In this document: in pieces, positions 56,801 to 64,000 of the stretch
How positions within the stretch are numbered: position 1 is the stretch's first letter
Layout: every line of letters begins with the position of its first letter
NCBI GenBank assembly: GCA_021030915.1
Contig: JAGEMR010000023.1
Coordinates: 124,001-188,000, forward strand
DNA from: Astrothelium macrocarpum
Lineage: Eukaryota > Ascomycota > Dothideomycetes > Trypetheliales > Trypetheliaceae
Length of the DNA stretch: 64,000 nt
Direction: 5' to 3'
Position numbers and translations under genes: made by a program
The notes under the pieces: generated by a model
The model's database searches: none
What the model was told of the DNA's origin: nothing
Seen by the model: the letters and a program-made list of their open reading frames with translations, nothing else

Positions 56801-57331
56801 TTGATCGGAGATTTGATTGGGAAGTGAGTAACCTTCGGAGATTACAAACACCGATGGAAGCGAGCCGATATGCGATGGGACGGGAGGGTGATGAGCATAA
56901 TAGGGAAATGAAGTTTAGATATGTTTCGTAAGTGGTAGAAGCGCTGCAGCGTCGTTGCCTGTGAATAGCTGTTACTATTTTATGTAGGTTCTTATTCAAA
57001 TTCTTTCAAATTCCTCATCAAAAACTGTTGGCTTTTGATTTTGTTTTGACATTACACCGTTGAGGTCGAGACACCTACCCACTTAATCTCCAACTGGTTC
57101 CACTTATTCGTCTGTGCGAATTTGCCTTATCTTGCCTCGCAATTTACGTGGACCCAATGTCCGTGTGTCAAGTTCAATACCAACATCATGATTCAGCTCT
57201 GGGGCTCAGCTCTAGTCCTGAAGGGCAATCGCATTGTTCCAGTCATGCTCTTGCACCTCGCTATCGTTGTGATTTTGTAAAATCTGAATCCCTTTCAATT
57301 TTCGAGCTTCCCGAACTTTCATGCTGTTTCA
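56801..57331. other. Intergenic spacer
   Basis: 531 nt between aconitase and the first Cys-rich gene. I looked here for an upstream signal-peptide exon for that gene and did not find a convincing one. Confidence 0.5.
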
Positions 57332-58622
57332 ATGTTTTTAAAAAGATTGCTCTTTAAAGCATCGTTCCAAACAAAAAATGCTGGCATTTGTTATTTTCCT
57401 GACGGTACCAGGAGCCTTAGGGATGTGCCATGTGATTCGGCCGCGGACGTTAGCATGTGTTGCAATCCATCGTCAGGGCAATGCATGACGAATGGTCTCT
57501 GTGCGTCTATAGATACGACAAACTTCACTGGCATCGACTTCTCGAGAGGGACTTGTACTGATCAGAGTTGGAACTCAGAAATATGCCCTCAACATTGTCG
57601 ACTCAGTAAGTCTTGACCCTACCAATCAGTGCAATTAGAGAAAAGTCACAAATCGCGAGAGAAGCATTTCACTCAACACCCGTCAAGAGGATACTCTACA
57701 ATAATAAATTACGCCATTTTGGTGAGCGTTATGCAACAAAAGGGATGTCTTTTTCAACCACCCGAAATGGTATTGAAGATCTCCACAATAGATGCTTGGC
57801 GCATCATTACCCTTATGGCCCATGAAATTCCTTATTGCAACCCTTGACCCCCTTTCCAAGTCATTTCGTTCCGTGCACTGCTGGCTTTTTAGTTTCTGAA
57901 CCACGGAACTCATCTCAAGGCTGACTGTATCTGTTCCAGATCAAGACTCTGCCACCAATGTTTCTGCCGCGGACTTCGCCCATAATGGAGTCACCGTTTG
58001 GGACTGTGGCCCTGGGCAAGGCTTCCAGGAGGCCGCAAATTATTGCTGCGAATCTGAAGCAGAAAGCACGCGGTGTTGTTCTACCTCAACTGCCCTCTTT
58101 TACCTGGATGCAGCTAGTTCGGGAAACCCGTCTAGTACCAGTGCTACGACAATTACGACAGCAGCGGCTTCAATCAGCACATTATCCCAATCGTCTCCGA
58201 CGCCGCGCTCACAGCTCACGGCTCCGTCAACCTCACTACCGAGTCTTGCGAAGCCCACACCTATTGCAGACTCTCAGAACCAAACTAGCAATGGAAGCTA
58301 TAGCCGGGGCGTAAAGATTGGGATCGGTCTAGGCATCCCTTTCGGTCTTCTCCTCTTCAGTGGACTTGCACTTCTAGTCTTGAGACTGGTCCAAAGCGAA
58401 CGGGCACGGCGTAAGCTAGTAAAGCAACTACAAGCGTTGGAAGGGGAAGCATCGCAGGGAAAACTAGAGCGAAACGCTAGAGCGTCCGGACTCATCAATG
58501 AATTAGACAACTGTGGAAGGTACGAAATGGAATCAGCACGCCCATTACAAGGTCTTCGTGAGCTTGAAGCAAGTCATGGAAGCTCCGAACCGATGATTGC
58601 ACATTTGCCACAACTATCCTGA
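57332..58622 (+). CDS. Cys-rich single-pass membrane glycoprotein, tandem copy A
   Basis: Exons 57332-57605 and 57940-58622, 318 residues with the ATG at 57332. The intron is 334 nt, by far the longest inferred here (GTAAGT donor, CTGAC branch, CAG acceptor). The ectodomain has the paired-cysteine pattern shared with copy B: GICYFPDGT, PCDSAADVSMCC, NGLCASI, RGTCTDQSWNSEICPQHC, then after the splice DCGPGQGF, ANYCCESE, STRCCSTS. A Ser/Thr-rich stalk and one transmembrane helix (about 218-242) follow, with a cytosolic basic and acidic tail. This layout resembles fungal cell-wall sensor-like proteins, but no function is established. The N-terminus (MFLKRLLFKASFQTK) is a poor signal peptide, so the start may be wrong or decayed. 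Confidence 0.65.
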
Positions 58623-59117
58623 TACATGTTTGTTCTAAAAAGTCTGCACGTATTGTCTCTCATTCTTGCCCCACCGTTTCCTCAATGCAATTTGAGGTCC
58701 TGCAGTTTGGAGCGAACTGGATTTCTGATTGCTAAGGAAATATGTGCCAACATGAAAATCCAGTTCTTTCTTGCAATTTCGGTGATATTTGTACCACTAG
58801 TCATTCGGTCGTAAATAGAGGCGTAGGATCAGAGCTGTTTCACATCCTTCTATTGTCTTGTAGGAATACTGTCAGAGTAAAATGTTCGCAAAAGGGTTTC
58901 TTATCCTCCTTTCATTTCGGCTCATCGAAAATGAAACAGTACACATGTTTGACCTCAACCGAGAAAGCGGGACAATTTACGCAGGTTACCAATCGCCATT
59001 TGTTTTACGAAATGCCATATTCCGTACCTTTCTGCATACATCTCTTCTCGGTTCCAATTTCCTGCCGCTCATTTGCCTCCAGAGCCAATTCCATTCTTTT
59101 GCTTCCTTGGCTTTTCG
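58623..59117. other. Spacer between the tandem paralogues
   Basis: 495 nt. A 20-codon frame at 58752-58814 encodes a signal-peptide-like sequence (MKIQFFLAISVIFVPLVIRS) and stops at once; it may be a relic of another copy or chance. No further gene supported. Confidence 0.4.
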
Positions 59118-60407
59118 ATGTCTCGGCCTCCAGTCTTTACCGCTTTCAGTTTTCTCCTTATTGCTCGTTATTTTGCTGGCAACAGTGGAATATGCTACTT
59201 TCCAGATGGTACAGTTGCGACTGAGGGCTCTCCCTGCGATCTAAATGCCGACGTTAGCATGTGTTGTGTGGCGGTAGATGCGTGCCTTTCAAATGGCCTC
59301 TGTTTGGCCCGAGGTACTACGAGCAACTCTGGGACATCTTTCATCAGAGGTTCTTGTACAGATCAGACATGGCAGTCTGAAATTTGCCCAGGATATTGCC
59401 GTTCTGGTGAGTTTTTGACTTAATTCCATTACAGTCCTTGGCTCCAACAAAATTCCGTACTTTTTTTCCCCAAGAGTTTCATTGACAAAGTCTAATCAAC
59501 TCGTTCTGCACAAGGTCAGGGCAGTGCTACTAATGCATCTACCAACTTTGACTCTAACCCTGTCGGCATATCCGAATGCGGGCCCTCACAAGGCTACGAT
59601 ACGGGTTCTAATTACTGCTGCGAATCTGAGGGCCAAGGTGCGGGATGTTGTGCTACTTCATCCGCAGTCTTTTACATCGGAGGAGCTACGCTCGGGAATC
59701 CATCTAGCACTACTACAATCACAAGCACCTTGATAGTTGTAATGACGAGCTCCATTCACTCGTACCACTTAACCCAGCCATCTACTGGCATCCACGTTCC
59801 CACCAGAGCGAGCGAAGGGCAAAGCGAGTCAACTACCAGCACCAAACCCAGGTCAAGCGCTAATTTCGTCGTCAGTCCTACGAGAGCGCCGCCAACGTCC
59901 ATGACGCCAAACACGTCTTCAGCTCCCAGAGTCCAAGCTAGCGACACTGATACTACTGCGCCACATAGGAATATTAGATTGGGTGTGGGACTTGGCTCTG
60001 TCTTTGGAATAATGACGCTCGCTGCCGCAGCCTTCTTCATTTGGAAAATGAAGCACAGTAAATGGTTGTGTGAGAAGCACCGGTCACCGCCCCTAAGCCG
60101 TATGAGACATGTGCAAAAGTCTAAGATCGAGCTTGATGGTGCGATGCGGTACGAAATGGACCAAACGATGCTATATGAGATGGACCAATCGATGCGATAC
60201 GAAATAGACGCCTCACCACGTTACGGGATGGATTCAGAAAGAAGGCCGCTGCACCTACCACCTTTTCGACATGATCCTAGGACTCTTATAACAAGCTCGC
60301 TTATTATATTGTCATCTCCAACAGAGGTTTTGCTCAAAAACCAGCGTTTCCCAGGTCGAACAGCACATTTCAAAAGCGAGCGCAGTCCCCGGGCTCAGAC
60401 TTTTTAA
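59118..60407 (+). CDS. Cys-rich single-pass membrane glycoprotein, tandem copy B
   Basis: Exons 59118-59406 and 59515-60407 (intron 108 nt, phase 1), 393 residues. A plausible signal peptide (MSRPPVFTAFSFLLIARYFA) is followed by GNSGICYFPDGT, PCDLNADVSMCC, NGLCLARG, RGSCTDQTWQSEICPGYC and, after the splice, SECGPSQGYD, SNYCCESE, GAGCCATS: the same cysteine spacing as copy A. A long Ser/Thr/Pro-rich, probably O-glycosylated stalk leads to one transmembrane helix (about 253-272). The cytosolic tail holds four 8-residue repeats centred on RYEMD (308-339). Sensor-like layout is an inference from architecture; no ligand or partner is known. Intron position matches copy A, so the pair arose by duplication. 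Confidence 0.75.
60147..60242 (+). repeat. Four 24-bp repeats encoding (RYEMDQTM)-type units
   Basis: In the cytosolic tail of copy B: RYEMDQTM, LYEMDQSM, RYEIDASP, RYGMDSER. The first two units are closest. Copy A has only one related site (RYEMESARP). Confidence 0.8.
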
Positions 60408-60702
60408 TGCCTGGACCAGCGTTTTGACTCAATTATTTCTTGCCTCCGATGTTTTTGAAGAGTGAAGGGTCAATATAATCATATTTTCCGTCCAAGGCTT
60501 TGAAGGATGACCAATCTCAGGGTATGCCCCAATAATGTAATGATATGACAGGCACTAGGAGCTCGTCGATCATCAGCTACCAAATTGTCTACCCAATTCC
60601 ACGTTAAGGATGGGTAAAGCTGCGATTCTTCTAGTGTTCAGGCTGGGAACAAGTTTATAGAATAGATTTCCGTCAATAACCCATTTAATTCCACGATGCT
60701 TT

Positions 60703-62843
60703 CTATTCTATCAAAGATCCTATGGCTCCTGCCCAAGCGACAACGGACCCTGCAAACCAAGCAGGCCACCATACAAGCCAGATTACCACTTGCGTCCACA
60801 TACCATGGATATGCCAGCCGAGGCTTGCCGCTGTTAGAATTTCTGCTACACTCGTCTTCGATGCCCAGGTCGCTGCAAACGTGAATGTCAAAGGGCTCAG
60901 CGCTGCAAGGAAGAGCGCAACTGCTGTACTGATGATCCGCCGACTCATTCCAGCGGAAGATGAATGAGAGGAGCTTCCATTAGGTTCGATGGGAATACAG
61001 AGATGCACGAAAGAGAGAGGAGCAGTGAGAAGACCAACGAGAAATGCGAGTGAGAAGTTGAGAGTCGCTAGAGCAGAGAGAAACATTCCAAGAAGTAGCA
61101 GAGAGAAGCATGAGACGAGGGTAAGGTCTTGGCGAGTTGGTGTACGAATAGTGGCGAGGAGGAATGATGTGAGAGGTGGAAGAAGGCAGGCAGCGAGAGT
61201 AGAGAATGTGAAGGTTCCAACAAGAGACTGCGTATCAGACGTCAGGTGGCTTTTCCGTAAATATGGTCTGGAGAACGAGGATGACAACGTACGCTTTCAA
61301 AAGTATTGTTGAAGATATATAATGGGATCAATCCCATGAAATGTGACACGGCCACAAATGCCGTTGGCAGAAACAGTCGGCGTTCTGTGATCTCAAGCGC
61401 CTCCGTTGGAACCAGCGCAATCGCCTCGCCTTCTATGATGACTGTCAATCCTCCCTTTTCTCCTGCCTTGGATTTTTCAGGAGAGGCAGTCCTAGCAGGG
61501 CGCCTTGGACGGCCGCTCCGGACCCATAGTGCGATTGAGGTAATGGTGAAATTAACCGCTACTAGCATGGCACTTGGAAGGTAGGTGCCGATACTTACGA
61601 AGCGATTCGCTTGCATCAGCAAATAGAAGAAGAAACTCTGATGCAGGTGCTCAAGCAAATTATTGAGACTGCGAAAGATGCTCTCGATCGTTCGACCAAG
61701 GCTCATCTCATCGTGCCAGCCGTCACCTATAGTTTGCAAGGTGATCGCATCAACATGATAGGGGATGAAGCTACTATGAGGGCCGGAAGCATGGCCCAAA
61801 CCTTGGCTTAGCATACCTCGGAGCATTGTTTCTAGTCGCTCTTTGTATGAGTCGTCGTGCTTCCACATGCGTTGGAGCGTGCAACTGATACCCATCTGAC
61901 CACTCGCGATGGACACAGCGGTATTGAAAAGGTCGAGGTTAGGCAGCTGGCCGTTGATTCCGTCGTAAATGACATGAAGCTTGTCAAACCGGTGACCCCA
62001 AGGACCTGCTGGGTAATCGACTGCGACAGCGCCCTGAAGAGCGCCTGATTTGAGAGTCAGGGAGTCTACTGTAGAGGGAGAGTGCGCATCGTGATACGCA
62101 TCTACCCAGGCTTGAGGTCCGGCTGTGCTATCGCCAGCAATCAAGAAGATGATGTCTTTGGACCAGAGAGACCATTCTGATTTTGTATTTAGACCAAAAT
62201 CTACGATTTCAACGGAATTCAGAAGCTTACTTTTGAAATATCTTGCCATTGTAAGGACAAGAGCTACACCACTCTGGTTGAGCACTTTATCCATGTTCCT
62301 CCATGCTCCAATGAAGACAACAGCTTCAGTTGCATCTGCTCTTGGACCTTGTAAGACAGCATAGACATTTTGGCCAGTAATGTTCTTGCCAGCGGCAGTA
62401 TATTGATACTTTTGATAAGCTACTCGCAAACCACAAGTCTTGAATAATTCCACAAGCTTTTCTGTCCGTCTGCCATAAAATCAGCAAACCATGCCTCAAG
62501 AATCTTGCTGACATGCCCCTCGCATACTCATCGTCTGCCTTGTCCCCCAATGCAGCCACTTCTTGCCTGTACGCTCGAAAGATGTTATGCTCACTTCCGC
62601 CAAAGTATGTGTGCACCTGTCCCGGTAGCAATGCATTTTCGGAGACATATGTCTGCCTCGAATATTCGTTTAAAGGTAGGATAAGCAACCAGATTACGCC
62701 TACAAGGACGCATAACGCTGATAGAAAAGGGGGCGCTTTTTGGGCTCGAGGATCATGCCTCAAGGCTAGTAATCGCGCTGCTCAGGGGTTAGTCATTGTA
62801 ATTTTATATAAACAAAATGTGCAATCTTACCAAGCAGCGTCAT
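60703..62843 (-). CDS. GAA1: GPI transamidase subunit Gaa1
   Basis: Five exons: 62843-62831 (13 nt), 62765-62513, 62469-62231, 62176-61293 and 61227-60703, giving 637 residues. Gaa1 is the ER-membrane subunit that helps bind and join GPI anchors to proteins. Signatures: a first membrane helix followed by LPLNEYSRQTYVSENALLPG and QVHTYFGGSEHNIFRAYRQE; then GQNVYAVLQGPRADATEAVV; WSLWSKDIIFLIAGD and PQAWVDAYHD after splicing; LHQSFFFYLLMQANRFVSIG; and several C-terminal helices ending in the last exon. Intron 62470-62512 (43 nt) is the shortest here; without it the frame seems shifted twice, which first looked like damage. It is divergent from RBD2 by only 163 nt. Confidence 0.93.
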
Positions 62844-63006
62844 GGCTCCAAGCCTTCTTCACGCGACCCTCATGATATTTGGTGCCTCTTCTGCAGTCTG
62901 GGAATCATCTAGAAACGGTGCTGTATAGAGCACGCGACGGCGATTTGAACGTCATTCCGTCCTCTCTTCCATCTTTCCTCTCCTCCGCAACTCTCCGCAT
63001 CGCCTT
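62844..63006. promoter_or_regulatory. Short divergent promoter, GAA1 / RBD2
   Basis: Only 163 nt separate the two start codons, so both promoters and leaders must overlap. The RBD2 side is C/T-rich. Confidence 0.5.
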
Positions 63007-63967
63007 ATGGCGCAACCCTCCTGGCAGGTCAATCCCGCTAGGATTCGATCATATGTAAATAAGGTGCCCTTGGCAACTCGCCTGCTCGTATTTGCGGTGT
63101 TCTTTGTTTCGGTTCTGAGCTATCGTTTACCGGCTTTGCGCGACTGGGGCTGCCTACTACCAGCAGAGACAAATCTTGCAACGTGTAAGCAAATATACTA
63201 TGCTTGGCTCAACAAGAGTAAAAGTCTAAAACTAATATCTTCCAATCCAGTAAATCGATTGTCCACATATCCCTTCTTCCACTTATCTCTCCTCCACCTA
63301 ATCTTCAACCTCATCGCCCTCATCCCCCTCCTCGCCGCCTTCGAATCCGAAAACGGCACCATCGTCACCATCGCCCTCTTCACAGGTCGTACGTCGCTCT
63401 CTCTCCCTTGCTACTCTCTCATTTCCCCAATGCCCACGCTAACCCTCTCACCCAGCATTCTCCCTCCTCCCCGGCGTCCTCTACACCCTCCTCACGCTCG
63501 TCACGCACCTCTCCCTTACCACCGCCGTCTGCGGCTCCTCCATCTGGATCTTCCTGCTGCTCTCCTCCACCGCATACACCACCTCGCGCAGCCACCCCTT
63601 CTTCAACATCCCCATCACGTCGCCCGCGCTCGCCTTCCCCACGTGGGCGTCGCCGCTGTGCCTCGCACTGCTCATCTGGATCTTCGTGCCGCGCACCTCG
63701 CTGCTCGGCCACCTGTGTGGCTGCGCCGTCGGCTACGGCTGGGGCAGTGGCGTGCTGAGGTTTCTGGGTCCCCCCGAGCGCCCGCTGAGATGGGTCGAGG
63801 GTAAGCTGAATTTGCTGGGCAGGCTGCCGCATTATGTGAGCGTGGATCATAGGATTTATGGGCGCTATGGCGTTTTGCCGACGGCGAATGGGGATGAGGG
63901 GGATGTGGAAGCCGGGGCTGGGAGGTTTAGGGGGACGGGACCGGCTGGACAGAGGTTGGGGCCTTGA
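63007..63967 (+). CDS. RBD2: Rhomboid intramembrane protease Rbd2
   Basis: Exons 63007-63184, 63251-63388 and 63456-63967 (introns 66 and 67 nt), 275 residues. A Golgi/ER rhomboid serine protease; in fission yeast and Aspergillus Rbd2 takes part in activating the sterol regulator SREBP. Catalytic Ser134 lies in CGSSIWIF and His191 in LLGHLCG. Family segments: PLATRLLVF, LSTYPFFHLSLLHLIFNLIA, ESENGT, FPTWASPL, and the conserved tail WVEGKLNLLGRLPHYVSVDH then YGRYGVLPT. I chose donor GTACGT at 63389 rather than GTCGTA three bases earlier because it is closer to consensus. The first intron is 66 nt without a stop, so retention would be in frame. The gene is complete; 33 nt of the window remain after it. 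Confidence 0.92.
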
Positions 63968-64000
63968 TTTGGGGTTATGGCAGTTGGTTTAGGAGGGGGG

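Noticed and set aside
62460..62530. Apparent double frameshift in GAA1
   Set aside because: A 43-nt intron with GTCAGC donor, CTGAT branch and GCAG acceptor (62470-62512) joins the flanking frames in phase; no damage is needed.
1..64000. tRNA, rRNA, riboswitch, CRISPR or transposon
   Set aside because: Looked for T-loop GTTCRA contexts, long terminal or inverted repeats, and transposase or reverse transcriptase motifs by eye; none convincing. A computed scan would be decisive.

Overview
This 64 kb window is nuclear DNA of a filamentous ascomycete (Pezizomycotina). The evidence is many short introns (about 43-155 nt, one of 334 nt) with GTRNGT / CTRAY / YAG signals, genes on both strands at fungal density, and fungus-restricted families (2EXR protein, Tautomerase_3, FSH hydrolase, Whi5/Nrm1-like repressor, Cys-rich single-pass glycoproteins). 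The class cannot be fixed from sequence alone. I see no rRNA, tRNA, CRISPR array, intact transposon or biosynthetic cluster. Start codons and splice junctions were reconstructed by eye from reading frame, splice signals and known family conservation.

Layout. 1-7.4 kb: the 3' end of a TBC Rab-GAP gene, about 3 kb without genes, then a proline-rich nuclear protein with a long CT-rich leader. 7.4-18.4 kb: an AlkB-like dioxygenase with CUE and GRF domains, a 2EXR protein, an isolated small secreted protein, PEX7, a tautomerase and an FSH hydrolase. 19.5-33.2 kb: a Whi5/Nrm1-like G1/S repressor, a four-TM protein, a giant 2268-residue coiled-coil protein, a TauD-like dioxygenase and PKR1. 33.7-40.1 kb: SmD1, a small nuclear Myb-like protein, a DJ-1/PfpI protein and a sugar transporter. 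40.7-48.6 kb: a BLM/Sgs1/QDE-3-type RecQ helicase head-to-head with a GEN1/Yen1-type Holliday junction resolvase. 48.9-56.8 kb: EFM5, an LACTB2-like metallo-beta-lactamase, MOG1, BUD20 and mitochondrial aconitase. 57.3-60.4 kb: two tandem Cys-rich receptor-like paralogues. 60.7-64 kb: GAA1 head-to-head with the rhomboid RBD2.

How the genes work together. Most are single housekeeping genes from unrelated pathways. The one functional linkage that stands out is the divergent RecQ helicase / GEN1 resolvase pair, two alternative ways of removing Holliday junctions. It shares a 748-nt promoter with ACGCGT (MCB-like) sites close to both start codons. The same motif is paired upstream of the Whi5/Nrm1-like gene, whose product would be expected to repress MCB-driven promoters. 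The GEN1-like frame is cut by an in-frame TGA with a clearly coding-like continuation. The proline-rich gene has an overlapping upstream frame that could be its true N-terminus. These two, and the tandem Cys-rich paralogues, deserve the closest second look.
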